From the NCBI RefSeq assembly GCF_024586455.1, contig NC_065921.1:88596061-88660060 (forward strand): a stretch of 64,000 nucleotides of DNA. Direction: 5' to 3'. Positions within the stretch are counted from its first letter, which is position 1. The number at the start of each line of letters is the position of its first letter. Below the pieces are notes generated by a model. That model was not told the origin of the DNA, did no database searches, and saw only the letters and a program-made list of their open reading frames with translations. Below are positions 11,232 to 23,199 of the stretch, piece by piece. This DNA is from Bactrocera neohumeralis (Eukaryota; Arthropoda; Insecta; Diptera; Tephritidae). Made by a program: the position numbers and the translations under genes.

Positions 11232-14200
11232 ATGAAGGTACGCCAACACAAAAGAACAGTTTTCAAAATAATTTATACAAAAAATATTTGAAAAATATAT
11301 TTTATTTGCGAAAATGCGCAAGTGCCTCACAGTGCTCCCAGTAATTTGTATGCTGGCAAATATTTAGAGTTTTTAAAGGACATCATCGATACAACCAGCG
11401 CAAAAGTCAATTTGTTTTTAAGTATTGCGTGTAATAAAGCAAAATGTGTTTTGGAAGAAATAATGATTCATTACAGCAGGCGAACTCAAAGAGCAAATTG
11501 GAAAGGAAATACGTTTTATAATATTAATTTTTCATAAAAATTTGATTTTTTTTTTATAAAATTTTGTTTTTATAAAATTTCTGAAATTTTTTTTTAATTT
11601 ACAAAAATTTATAAAAATTATTTTTTTTTCAAATTTTTAAACATTACAATTTGGATTTTTTTTTTACTAAATTACATTTTTTTAAATTTCAGAATAATTG
11701 TATTTTTTAAATTGCAAAAAATTATTTAAAAATTTACAGTGTTCTTGCACACAAAAAATATTATTTTTTTTTTAATTTTTTTAACATAACGATTAGAATT
11801 TTTTTTATAAAATTTTTGAACAATTTTTTTTTATTTACAAAAATTTATGAAAAAAATTGCAGTGCTCTTGCAAATAAAAATTATTTTACTGTTTTGAAAT
11901 TTTGTTAACATTACAATTCCACAATAAAATTTACAGTTCGATATTTTTTAAAATAATTTTTCTATATATACATATTTGCTTAAGTGAAAAAAAAATATTA
12001 AAAGAAAAAACTAAAAACTATTTGAAACAAATTATTAAAAAAATATTTAAAATTATTATTTAAAAAAAATATAAAAGAAAAAACTATTTCCAACATAATT
12101 TTTATGGCTATTTAATCCTTTCTATCGTAAAACTCTGCAAACACTTGCCCATTCAATAAATTAAAAAAAAAAATTACTATAATCTAGTTTAAAACAACAT
12201 TACAAAAGACTTAAGCAAGAAACCTGTTGAAAACTTACGACAACAACAAGTGCAAGACAAGTTACATAATTAAAAATAATGTTTTTTTATTTCGCTTAAA
12301 GAACTTGCTACTTGCTGCCTTAAAATTATAAAATTTTATTCAAATTGTGAAAAAACAAAAATATTTTTTCTCATGAATTAGGTGTTGGTAGTTATTTGTT
12401 TTATTTTTTTTTTTTTCTGTGAAAAATAAAAGTTTAAGGAATTAAATATTTTTGCTTTTTTAAAAATGATTTTTTTGTTTAAGAAATAAATTTTTTATTA
12501 AATAAATTAAAATAAATGAAATAAAAACATTAAACTAAATTTAAATAAATTAAATAAAATATTTATTCTTTTATAAAAAATTTATTTTTGAATAAAAAGT
12601 TAATTTTTTAGTCTATTTTTTTAATAATATATAAAAATAAAAAAAAATTCTTAATTATTTTTTTTTAAATAAATTTTTGATTATCACAGAAATTTAATTT
12701 TTAAGCTTAGAATTTTTGCAGCTTTTAATTTTTTTAAATAAAAAAAATCTAAAGTTAAGTAAGCAAAATCAAGCCGCAAACCAAAGTTCAAACATCCTAA
12801 AGCATAATGATTAGTATTCATATGTTTATTCTAATCTCAATTCAAAAAAGCGAAAACTTAACTCAAAATTACCCGCTTCCTGCATTCGCAGCAACTTACA
12901 GTTATTATTCGAAGTAAACTCGGCAGCAGAAGTCATTAAAAGATCTTTAAGTTGCTGTAAGAGCCAATAGCCAAGCAACGCTTATATTCCCCTCCGCTCT
13001 AACAAACAGTTTTATAGAAACAATTACTGTTTTAAATACGTTTATACACACTTTCGTCTGCACTCAGCTTATATACGAGACATGCATGGCGCTTAATTTG
13101 ACAAGCTATTCGTCTTGAGGCGTTAAAATGCTTAACCTTTTTTCGCTGCTGATTTTCGGCGAACCGCCATGCAATAAACAGCATGTCACAGTTACTTTTT
13201 CCAACGGCTTTTGTTTGTATAATATTTATGTTCGAATTTTTCACGCCGAAATTCAATCAGTTTTACACGGCTGGCGTGTGTGGCAAGGCAAACGAAAGAC
13301 TTAAGCAGCGAACCTCGGCGGAGTAGAGTTACGGTAGCTGCGTATAAGTGGAACACTGTTCACTTAATAAATGATTTATTGATTTATGAGCACTTTTTAC
13401 AAAATTGTAAGCGAAATATATGTTGTTTGTGCTAGTTAAGTGCACTTTTTTAAAAATCAAAGCTTTTTGCAAAATGGTTCGAAAACACTTTCACTTAATA
13501 TGATTTGGCGCCATTATCGATATTTGTTATTGAAATGTTATAATTTAGGATTTTTGTTTCAAATTTGTTTATTAGCTATAAAAATCAAAGCTTGTGGTGA
13601 GACTCAAGTCATATAATTATAAATATCGTTGGCTTTTAAGATAAAAGTTGTCAAACTGAGGCGCCTCATTTTTATCTGCTGAAATCAGGCGCCTTATGCA
13701 ATGAAGACATTCCTCTCACACTAACTATCAATATTTCCTGTGTTGGTGTTAAAATCATTCACTTAAGCAGCAATAAAAATTAATAGCCAACACAATTAAC
13801 GCTTGCTCGAAACAATTTATCAGTTAATCAACATAAAAGACGCAGAAATAAAAAGCTAAACTGAAAAAACTAAAGAGAACACATAAAACGGCAAAGAAGC
13901 AAAAACTATCAGTCATAAGCAATCACAAATCAACACATCGCTGATGGTCATCAAAATGATTTATATGGCCACAGGCAAAAAACTACGGCAGCACGTTCGC
14001 AGCCAAACGCATGGTCAACTTTCAATTAAGAATGACAACTAACGGCGCAGAAGATGTTAGCGCGGTTGCTTGCAACTTCAGACCTTGCCGCACTTATTAG
14101 AATGCTGCACGTTCACCATTCGCACGAATGTTGCAATAAAAACGCTGCAAATAGGCAACGACTCAGGCTTACGCTGTCGAAAATTGTTTTTGGTTAGCTC

Positions 14201-16471
14201 CTCATTAAAGCGCATTGCCAGTTGCGGCAACTAATGAAGCGCCACTTTCAAATTTGTAATATTTCGCTTTTTGAGCTGCAACCACAAACTGTGGCAGAAG
14301 AGCAGCGCTCAATTACAGCTATTGCCACATAACGTTTTTCGCTTTAATTGTATTTCCCAGAACGTGTAGCAGATAACGGCAGCGCAATAAATTAAAATGC
14401 ACGAAGCAGCGGCGGCATATGTTCTCGGCTTAAGCGCAGCAAAGTTGTCATATGCGGCGGAGACTTTAATTAGCCCGCCAGCAGTCACATGCTGCAGCAA
14501 ATGCAATAACGCAAATATTAAATAATTAGCATTTTTTGCTAATATCAGTTTCCTTGCCGCTGCGCGTAAACACAAAATCTGCATACAAACTTCAGCTGGC
14601 TCCAGCAACAACCAAGCGCTTTGCAACATTGCACTTATACAATGGCACCGCCGCCGCCTCAACGCGCTGCATTTCTTGCTTCATGCGCATTGCTTGGCGA
14701 CCCAATTGCCAGCATTTACAATTTGTCGCGCCGTTGCTGTGAAATCCAACTTATTTCCTACCCAAATTCTCGGCGACAAGGCAAAAAAGATCGAAAATAG
14801 TCAAAATTTTGCAATCGCTCATTCAAATGCGCGTCGCCGCTGGTACGCTGTCGCAGGCCTACGAAATGCATCAGCGCATTAGCATGCGCAGCAACAGCAA
14901 CAACAATTGCTACGCTTCGATTTAGCGGCGCTTGCAGAGCGTCAGCAGGTGACTGTCGCTTTTTGCTTGACTGCGGCTGCGCGCGCGCTTGGTCCGTATC
15001 GCATTACCAGCCTTTGTGCAGCTTCTCCATTTCGCGCGCACACACCGCGCCGCTGCAGCGCATGGACTGCTGTGAAGCTCAACTGTCATCGTCATGCATA
15101 AAATGTTAATTTCCTCTAATTACAAGTTGCACAGCGCATGCGAATTGCTGCGAGCGTTCCGGCTCACTCACTGCTCCACTGCTCGGCGCAGTTCTAGTTT
15201 GCCAGCCGTACCCCGCACTGCCGCCAAAGCAGTTGAGTACGGACACGCTGTGGCGGCGGCGAAGGCGCTGTAGTCGCCCTGGGTGTCTTGCGGCGTCTTG
15301 TGGCGTCTGGCAGCGTCTTAGGCACGTTATCGCTGCGCATCTGACAGATTTATTAGATTAGATCTGACAACTTAATTGCCATTGTTTGCACTTGTTTGAC
15401 AGCGTTCACGTGTAGTATTTTGAGTAGTTTGCCCTTTTTTTGTCTTCTCGTGCAGATTTGCCTCATATTCGCCCGAATGCAAATGTTAATTAAGTTTATG
15501 AATTTTCATGTAATACAATTAGGCAGACAATAACGTCGAGTTTAAGCCACAATGGGTTATAAAAGTTAATTGAAAATGCGCCGTGCAAGATTTGTGCAGC
15601 AGATAAGCGAGTGGGCGGTGCTTAATTGGATATTTCGACAATAATACAGCAACTTTTAAGCACATTAAACGCTTGAGAACACACATTTGCATGCGTAAAG
15701 GGCTATTAACATTTTAATTAAGCTATCAAAATGCAAACTTAACTGCCTAACTGTGCCAGTTGTAATTTTTGTAATTTGCTAATTCTTTTCTTTTTTTAAT
15801 TGTTTTCATTCCCGCAGTGCTTCGCAACGATAGCTCTCCTTGCCTGCGTCTCGCTCGCCCGTGCCGAACCACCAGTGCCCCAAAACCAATACTTGCCCCC
15901 CAACCAAGGTGGCCAACAGCCCTCAGCCCAATACTTGCCGCCCACCCAGTCATTCCAGTCGCCGTCCAGCAACTACCTGCCACCACAACGTAGCGGCGGC
16001 GCTGCTGGCGCTCCACCCAGCACCAGCTATGGCGCGCCCGCTGCCGGTGCGCCCAGCTCACAATACGGTGCACCAGCTGCGCCCAGCTCGCAATATGGTG
16101 CTCCTGCTCTGACCGGTGCCATCTTCTCCAAGCAGCAAGGCGGTAATGGCGGCTATGGCAGCGGCAGCGGCAACGGCGGTTATGCTGGCGAGGAACAATA
16201 CGGCCCAGCTAAATACGAATTCAAATACGACGTGCAAGACTACGAATCCGGTAATGACTTCGGACACATGGAACAACGCGATGGTGATTTGGCTGTTGGC
16301 CGTTACTACGTGCTCTTGCCCGATGGCCGCAAACAGATCGTCGACTACGAGGCTGATGGACATGGCTACCGTCCCACCATCCGTTACGAACAGGTCAACA
16401 ACGGTTTCAACGGCAATGCTGGCGCCGGTGGACGTGGCGCACAGGGTGGCCAATTCGCTGGCTACCAATAA
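11232..16471 (+). CDS. Cpr56F: RR-2 cuticle protein, pro-resilin-like
   Basis: Two coding exons: 11232-11237 (ATG AAG, then GTACGC donor) and 15818-16471 (acceptor CCCGCAG), giving 219 residues. A two-codon first coding exon with a long intron is the usual arrangement of fly CPR genes. Residues 1-18 are a signal peptide ending LARA. Next come YLPP repeats (residues 27-58), YGAP repeats (73-98) and a Gly-rich linker. The chitin-binding Rebers-Riddiford RR-2 domain (about 133-193) shows YEFKYDVQDYESGNDFGH, RDGD, GRYYVLLPDGRKQIVDYEAD and GYRPTIRYE. The protein would be secreted by epidermis and bind chitin in elastic cuticle. The symbol rests on remembered similarity to Drosophila Cpr56F; another pro-resilin-like CPR is possible. 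AATAAA at 17467-17472 suggests a 1-kb 3' untranslated region. Confidence 0.85.
11238..15817 (+). other. Long first intron of the cuticle gene
   Basis: The intron is about 4.6 kb. Positions 11520-12760 are extremely AT-rich. Positions 13000-15500 are less so and hold many short GC-balanced blocks that could be enhancers. Visible sites include a perfect DREF-type element TATCGATA at 13515-13522, a 12-base palindrome TGAGGCGCCTCA at 13657-13668, and two copies of a dispersed motif near CRAAAGACTTAAGCA at 12203 and 13293. Open frames here on either strand have no family resemblance. Confidence 0.6.
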
Positions 16472-17466
16472 GGTGCCCAGGCCCGAGGACGCGTGTCGTT
16501 AAACAAGTGTAGACGATTTTTGCCAGAAGCTCAAGTGCTGTTTGTCGTTGTGTAGCGAAATAGAAAGGAACAGCGTGAGAGAGGATGTGCATTAGTGGTA
16601 GAGATGAAATCGTTATGTAGCATTTACCGTGACTTGCGCGGCCTATCGCCAAGTGTCTACGTTTTTTAATACTTTTTTGTTTATTTTTGCTCCTTTTACG
16701 TTTTCATGGTTTTCTTTGTTAGTTTAAGCCAAACAGTTGAGATTATAAGCTTCATTTAATACGTAGGTGTGTGCGCGCTTTGCAAGCGCTTCGAAAGCGT
16801 CGCACAAAAGCTTTCACTTTCATCTCATTACACCACCCGCCGTTACAATATCGGCTCGCCTCTTTCGTGTCTCTCTTTCTAACTGCCACAACAACAACAC
16901 ACACACTTGATCCTTCAACGCAACTCCACAAAGCATACGACAACTAATCAATCAAACGATGCCCGTCACTTGCCATTTGCTTCCGCCGTCACCAAAACAA
17001 CAACTACAAAACAAAGCAACAGAACTCGAGACACCAGCAAGCAGCAATGCCAGCAGCGCTTTGCGGCGGAACACACTTGTTGTAAAATTTGTTATTCGTT
17101 AAACGTAGCAGCTATCTCCATCTATCTTAGCCAATAAGCACTCTCATTTTAGTATATTTCAACTGCAGCTTTTGAAAACTCACAACACAAAAGCATACAA
17201 TTTGTATAAAATACCAGCATACACACACATACTCCCATCTATCCACACACATATGCATCCCATAAACTTAGGAGGAAGCACACAGTGTGCCCACGAGATT
17301 CATTATACTCTTTTTACATAATAATCATCGATTTTTTATATTATAAATGCAAAAACAAAACAAAAATACTTATGTAAAAACGGTAATTGTCGTTGTGAAG
17401 CAACAACAATAGTTAATAATGTAATAACGTGTAAGCCAGAACAATTGTGCATGTCATAAAAATATC

Positions 17467-17472
17467 AATAAA
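17467..17472 (+). terminator. Poly(A) signal of the RR-2 cuticle gene
   Basis: AATAAA about 1 kb past the stop codon. Other variants occur closer, so transcript length is uncertain. Confidence 0.5.
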
Positions 17473-17489
17473 GAGCATTTTTGTATAAA

Positions 17490-17960
17490 ACAAAGTTTAA
17501 AAAATAATCCTGGATTTCATTTCGAAGAGAAAACAAAAGTATTTTATAATCAAGCGGTAATTATTGAATAATTAGAAATTTAAAACAAATCGAATAAATT
17601 GTGTAAGTTCTGCGATGATAAAAATTGAAAAAACTTCGATTGATAAGTCAGCACAGTTCTAGCCTGAATAATTAGACAGGGTTCTGAACCAATGCCAATA
17701 ATGGCAGTTGTCACCAAAACAACTCAAAAATCTTTATACCTAATAAATTTTGTTTTTTTTTGAAGATTTACTGGAGACATGTTTTCAGCTTAGAACAACT
17801 GTTGCATCACTATGTTGTAGTGAGGCCAGCAGTACACTTTGGTAACTGACTGACGAACATTTAAGAAGACAATCGTGCTTAGGTTGCCTTTTATATTTAG
17901 GGATTTGGCAACCCTAGTGTTGCAATCTGGCAACTTCCAACTTTATCGTAAAGTCTGACA
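17490..17960. other. Intergenic, no gene seen
   Basis: AT-rich DNA downstream of the cuticle gene's poly(A) signal. It contains phrases such as TGGCAACCCTAGTGTTGC near 17920 but nothing I can assign. A mariner relic begins just after it. Confidence 0.4.
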
Positions 17961-18420
17961 TTTTTGATGGTATCCATCCTCAGAACGTTTTGACATACGA
18001 GCGCTCTATGCATTGTTTACAGTGACTCAAAATACTCATATCAGCCGAAAAATAGAATTAAATCATGAACATTTTCGCGCGGCCACCTTTTGTAACCTTT
18101 TCGGTGGATTAACTTAGCAATTGCGAGCAATCGAGGTCGTAGCTTGCGTCAAGACGGATTTCATGAAGATCGTCCTAAATCAGTTGTGGATCCAGAAAAT
18201 AGTAATGATGTGCGTAAACTAATGGAGCAAGTCATCATGAGACATATGTGGCAACTATAGATATTAGTGAGACTAGCATATATTCAACATTGCATGAACA
18301 TTTGACTGAAAAAAAAACATTTGTTCAAGTTGGATCCCACACAATTTGTCAACTTCTCAAAGAAAGGCTAGTGACGATTGGATCAGGGAAATGTTAAAAA
18401 AAACTCTATAGACAACATAT
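17960..18420 (+). mobile_element. Decayed mariner (second family), N-terminal half
   Basis: Plus-strand fragments read like the first half of a mariner transposase: SLRQDGFHEDRPKSVVDPEN (helix-turn-helix linker region), then VRKLMEQV, EHLTEKK and KLDPTQFV. These resemble the GRPKxVVxPEN and HEHLTVKK blocks of mellifera-type mariners. Several stops are present. The leader at 17970-18100 (TACGAGCGCTCT, TGTTTACAGTGACT) recurs at 20190-20325, so two copies of this family flank the Tc1-like relic. The catalytic half is missing. Confidence 0.72.
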
Positions 18421-18452
18421 CTTTCTCTCGAGCTCTCTTTAGAACGCGAATA

Positions 18453-18682
18453 AGCGGCTAGAGCGTTTAAAGTGAAAGCTCTTAGAAATACGCAGATAAT
18501 TTGTAGGGGAAGCGGAAGCTTATGCTCAAAACCACTAAGCAAAATTTACAATAACAGACATATTACTTCCAAAAAGGTGAAAGAAATTGTCACAGATACA
18601 ATTCTGAAAAAGAAGAAAAAAGGGCTAGAGCTTTTGAACTGAAAGCTCATAAAAGTAGTACGTAGATAGTTTGTAGGCGCAC
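18453..18682 (+). repeat. Diverged direct repeat pair of about 62 bp
   Basis: GGCTAGAGCGTTTAAAGTGA at 18453 onward and GGCTAGAGCTTTTGAACTGA at 18620 onward continue similarly (AAGCTC, CGCAGATAATTTGTAGG versus CGTAGATAGTTTGTAGG). The spacing is about 167 bp. It probably belongs to an old transposon; origin unknown. Confidence 0.65.
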
Positions 18683-18689
18683 CAGGAGA

Positions 18690-19170
18690 AAAGAAGTCAA
18701 AACTGGTCTGGCCACACTCCAAGCGTCAATAAATGAGAGACAATAAATTAAAATTTGACAGCTGGATAAAATTTACGAGCAGTTAAATGCCAAAGAAAAA
18801 AATGAGCTCTCAAAAACGATGTCAAGAGGCATTTAACTGTATCAGCTTATGTGTCGATATATCAAATACGGGTATATATAAATATCTACAAGACAAGGCA
18901 TGAGCGAACGTCGTTACAAACCAAGCGGTGGCGTATGCGCAGTCTCAAGCTCATTACACAATCGGACAAGTTGAAGTGGCAAACAGTTATAAGCGCTTAA
19001 TACGTATTTTCCCGCCACACTATCGATGAGTAATTACAAAAGATAAAAAAAATCACGCATAAAAACAAACGTATATAAACGCTTACATCTGTAGCTGCCT
19101 CCTCTTATACACAAGAGGATGCGCTTCATCAGCGGCCGTAACAGTTCCTCAAATAAATGATCGAAAACAA
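18690..19170. other. Intergenic, nothing recognised
   Basis: Non-coding DNA between two transposon relics. No promoter, RNA gene or family-like peptide was identified. Confidence 0.35.
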
Positions 19171-19179
19171 AACCAAAAT

Positions 19180-20150
19180 CAATTCGAAATTTTTTTATTA
19201 ACAAAGGGGAGATTTAATATTTTCAAAAACTCAAACGTTTTTCATTCAAAAAGTGAAACAAACCAAAGATAAAGCCTTTCGATCATTGATGCGAGTTTAA
19301 CCCCAATATTTGATATAGCCACCCCTTGAATAGAACAGCTTTTATTCTGTTAGACATCCCGTTCAATAGTTTCTGACAGAATTCTGTTGTCATTTTTTCC
19401 CGTGCGCTGTCACTTGTTGCCAAAGTTCGCCAAGATTTCGGCGAACTGTATCGCTACTGGCCAAGTACCTTTAGAGCTCTCCCCAAAGGTGCTCTATTGG
19501 CTTGAGGTCCGGTGACTGCGGCGCAGATCCAAAATTTTAATTTGTTTATCTTGGAAGCAACTTTTTGTAGCTCTTGTGGTATGCTTGAGATCATAATCCT
19601 GTTGGAAAGTTGAGTTTTCAATAATGAGAACCCATTAACTCAAGCTTTCTAAGATGTTTTGTTCGAAAATATGAATATAATCGGATGCGCTCATTCGGCC
19701 TAGAATCTTGTGACATTTTCCAACCGCATTCCATTTCATACTTGTATAACCCCATAGCGTCAAAGAACCGCCACCAAATTTTAGGCTGGTCATACGTGCC
19801 TCGACGATAGTTGTTCAGCTTTCCGACGTCACGCCCATTGCTTTCCAACTCATCTAAAACGATTTATTTTGTTCTCGTCAGACCAGATCACTTTCTTCCA
19901 ATCCTCAATTGTGAAATTTTTATGCTTTTTTGCGAATCTCATATAGTGCTTTGTTAAAAGAGATTTCTTCACTTTGGAACATCCCTTTGAACAATTCTAG
20001 CAAAGACGTTGCGAATTCTTTCATCACAAACGTTAAGCCGATCATTTTTCCGAAGCTGCTTATTGATTTCTACCGCCTTATCACTTGCAACTGCCCTGGA
20101 TTACCTATTTATTTTGCGCTTCAGTGACAGAGACTGAAGGCATTTTGGTC
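19180..20150 (-). mobile_element. Decayed Tc1-like transposase
   Basis: Read on the minus strand, pieces of a Tc1-type transposase appear in order: KKHKNFTIEDWKKVIWSDE-like sequence near 19860-19930, WWRFFDAMGLYKYEMECG with NERIRLYSYF (about 19660-19790), then PQSPDLKPIEHLWGEL (about 19480-19530) and YLASSDTVRRNLGELWQQ, and finally an end resembling SNRIKAVLFKGWLYQILG (about 19290-19350). PxSPDLxPIEHxWxxL is the signature of the last catalytic residue in Tc1 elements. Internal stops and frameshifts show it is inactive. It is flanked on both sides by copies of one mariner leader. Confidence 0.8.
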
Positions 20151-20189
20151 TTGGCGACCTATGTTTTGGCGAATTTTCCAGTTTGTTAC

Positions 20190-20325
20190 GAATTATGGTA
20201 TCCATACTTAGAAAATTTTGGCATACGAGCGCTCTTTGTGTTGTTTACAGTGACTTAAAATATTCATCTCAGCCAAAACTGGAATTAAATCTTGCACACT
20301 TTAGCGCAATTACTTTTTGTAACTA
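20190..20325 (+). mobile_element. Mariner 5'-leader fragment, second copy
   Basis: About 135 bp match the leader at 17966-18103 with scattered differences: GGTATCCAT, GGCATACGAGCGCTCT, TTGTTTACAGTGACT, ATTAAATC and TTTTTGTAAC appear in the same order. The transposase that should follow is not recognisable. Confidence 0.7.
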
Positions 20326-20329
20326 ATGA

Positions 20330-22020
20330 GCTCAGAGAAGCGAGTGACTCGATGGCACGCAAGTTACGAAGAATGGAAACAGTAGCGGTACTATTAACAG
20401 CACTCTTAGCGCAATACATTTTATCAACATCAGCAAAGAAATAATTAAAAAGTTCTGCACACTCGATCAATAAAGTGAGGAACTGTATGCTTAAGGCTTC
20501 ATGTTGCCACAGGCGTTGTGCTACAATTGCTTTGTTGTTGCTATACAAAAGTCTATTATTTTACTTTCCGTTTCATTGTTGGTGTAGGTTGTGACGTCTG
20601 CTGTGTTGAAATTGCCACGATTTTACAAAAATTTTTGTTTTCTAGCAAAAACAAATAAAAGCTGATTTCATCTTTCCTCAGACAAGTGTTCAGTAAGTGC
20701 GGGTTTATCTCGAGAGCAAATAAAACATTTGAATGTGTGTATGTATGAGTGCACTTGCCGTTTAATAGCAGCACTTAAGTATGAATATTTGTTTGAAAAA
20801 AAAAAACAAAAACAGTTTGTGTTTGTGGCAAGTAGGCGTAATAATCACATCAGATCTCAAAATCATAGGCAATAAAGCAAAGGCATTTTATGCGAGCGAA
20901 TTTCGAAGCAATTTCAATAAAACCAATTTGTGCGCGCACAATGGTTATTGTACGTACATATGTATGTATGTATGTTGTTACAATACTAAATTAGCGGTTG
21001 CAATGTGTTTAGTTAAATAGGCTGTAAGGGCACTCAAATAGCACGCGGCTATTCAAGCCTTGTCTTTTTCGCAAATGTTTGGATTTGTAAGTGAAAGAAA
21101 TGTCTGTAATTTCAGATACTCAAAGTGTTAAATCGTTATATAATTATTAAATTTTCAAAATTAATCTAAAATGAATTACATTAGCCAAAGGTGAAATATA
21201 AATGTTTTTTGGCTGAGTTATTAATTTCAATTTTGCTTTGCTTAAATGTTGTTGCAAATTATTGCAGAAGCTTTAAGTGCTTTGAAAAGCCATAATATTA
21301 ATTATTATTAATCAAAAGGTGCAATATCACTTTTAAACTGGACAAAAACAATTAAGAGGCAATCGAAAATTGTTATAAAAAATAAATAATTATTAAAAGT
21401 ATTTATTGGTGATAAATATTTTGGCAAAAGAAGCAATTAACAATATAGCACTACACATTTTCGCACAACTCCTCTTGTCGTGCCGTTTACCGCTATTAAA
21501 AAATTATACATTTACTTATGTATGTATGTATGCAGCTACAATAATAAAACACGACAAGCCATCCCAGAACAAGTGTAAACAAGAAACAATTTGCGCACTC
21601 ATCTTTAATTGACACACTCGACATTGACGGTCAAGTTGAAGTTGAATTTGGAAAAAGACAAGCAAAGGTCAAAGACTGGTGGCGCTACAAGACAATCACA
21701 TTGGCTCGCCAGCTTACGAAACAATCAGCTGTAACATTTAGTATAAAGACACTTGTTTTCTCACATCTTCATACATATATGCTTACTTATTTACATAAAT
21801 ATTTATATGTACATATATTACCGGTGTCTCCGAAATGCTGTAGCATGACCAGTAGTCGCGCTAACCAAACTAATTTAATTGTCCACTTACGCGCCTCCAA
21901 TTGGAGTTGTATGTATTGGTATTTGTGATTGTACGATAAATATGAATGAATTTTTACAAATTTGGTTATATACCGCGCGGTAGAGCAGCTAAATTACAGT
22001 TGCCACACAAGTAAACACAT
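20330..22020. other. Intergenic, simple repeats only
   Basis: AT-rich DNA with short TATG runs (TATGTATGTATG near 20955-20970 and 21520) and no supported gene. Open frames of 60-90 codons occur but encode Lys/Asn-rich or Cys-rich peptides with no homology that I recognise. Confidence 0.4.
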
Positions 22021-22960
22021 GGTTGGGTTAGGTTAGGTCAGGTTAGATTAAGTCGTCGATGCTAACAGCGGTCTCACTTGGATAGCTTTTGTACGCCGGT
22101 GCATTGTGGTACCCAAAAAACCCATATATACTGGATCATAATACCCTTACAAGTGGACAAAACCCTTTGAGCCTAACACAGATTTGTTGAGACGGCTTAT
22201 ACCAGTCTCGCCTATGCTGGACAATGGCGGAGAAAGTACCTGGATATCTACCTTATCTTCCTCCATACAACTTTTACAACTAGCGTCCCACAAAATTTTT
22301 AACCATATCGAATGAATGTCTACCGGACAGTATCCCGTAATAACACCTAGAATTATGGAAAAATGCGCTGTGCTTAAGGCAAGTAGTACAGTAGATCTCC
22401 TACATTCTATCCTCGGTGCCACGCAGTCGCAGAGAAGCTCCTCGTGAAGCTATCGATCCAAACCTAGAACGCAAGATGTTAATGGAGTTCCAATTCGGTC
22501 CCTTTTCTATATTAGCGGAGAAAGGGAATATGGATTATGGCAAGATGAGCTTTGCTCAAAGCAAGTAGTTCAGTAGATCTATTGCATTCTATTCTAGGTG
22601 AAAAGCAGCACGCAGTCGCAGAGAAGCGGGTCGTCTAACAGCGTCTGCTAAGTGCACCGGAAGTTCTTTGGCCCAGTGCTAGAGCGCAAGATGCCAATGG
22701 AGTTCCAACTCGGTTCCATTCCGATGTAAGCGGCGCAAGGTTACTCCCTCTGGCTAGCTCATTAGCTTTGCAGTTACCAGCAATTCCTGTGTGGCCAGGC
22801 ACCCAAACAAGTCTGATGATAAAGTAGCTTGATTTCTAGTGAAAGCAGACACACCTTGACAAGTTTTGAGCGCACAGTTAGCGAGATCAACGCTAGTATT
22901 GCCACTCTGCTTTGGCATTGAGTGGACACATCCCTAAAAGAGGCAGCACTTTGTAGTAGT
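22021..22960 (-). mobile_element. Decayed RNase-H-bearing LINE with TAACC-type tail
   Basis: On the minus strand near 22720-22830 the peptide LVWVPGHTGIAGNCKANELA matches the conserved end of the RNase H domain of I/LOA/R1-like LINEs. The downstream (lower-coordinate) end terminates in CTAACCTGACCTAACCTAAC-like repeats (22021-22050 on the complementary strand), a plausible LINE tail. Two related blocks, 22375-22525 and 22555-22735, share TCTATYCT, GCACGCAGTCGCAGAGAAGC-like and GGAGTTCCAA phrases, so part of the element is duplicated. There is no intact frame. Confidence 0.68.
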
Positions 22961-22984
22961 GCCTTGATAGCAGCAACTTTTGCC

Positions 22985-23195
22985 GGAAAAACACTACAGT
23001 GGTACGGTAGCTTAATGCTGATATTTACGGTAGCCCCTCATACCTTTCTTTATGAAAAACATTACACTGTTCCGGTGTCCGAAAGCTAATATTGACGGAG
23101 AGCTCCTCATAGAAAAGTCCCCCTCTAACCTTTCTTTATGAAAGCCACTACAGTGGCCCGGTAGCCTAAAGCTAATACTGCCTAACATAAAATTT
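22985..23195. repeat. Diverged tandem repeat, about 70-100 bp period
   Basis: Three degenerate units begin near ACACTACAGTGG (22992), ACATTACACTGTTCC (23060) and CCACTACAGTGGCCC (23146). The first two end in CCTTTCTTTATGAAA. Each contains a GCTAATATTGACGG-like core. They probably derive from the adjoining LINE. Confidence 0.6.
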
Positions 23196-23199
23196 CCCC

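Noticed and set aside
14309..14662. Minus-strand open frame of 117 codons in the cuticle gene intron
   Set aside because: Cys/Ala-rich, overlapped by open frames on the other strand, no homologue recognised and no splice context; chance frame in GC-balanced DNA.
16058..16468. Minus-strand open frame of 136 codons opposite the cuticle exon
   Set aside because: Shadow of the RR-2 coding sequence; periodic codon bias on the plus strand explains it.
22021..22050. Interstitial telomere made of TTAGG repeats
   Set aside because: Only a handful of imperfect pentamers, at the 3' end of a LINE relic; a retrotransposon tail is the simpler reading.
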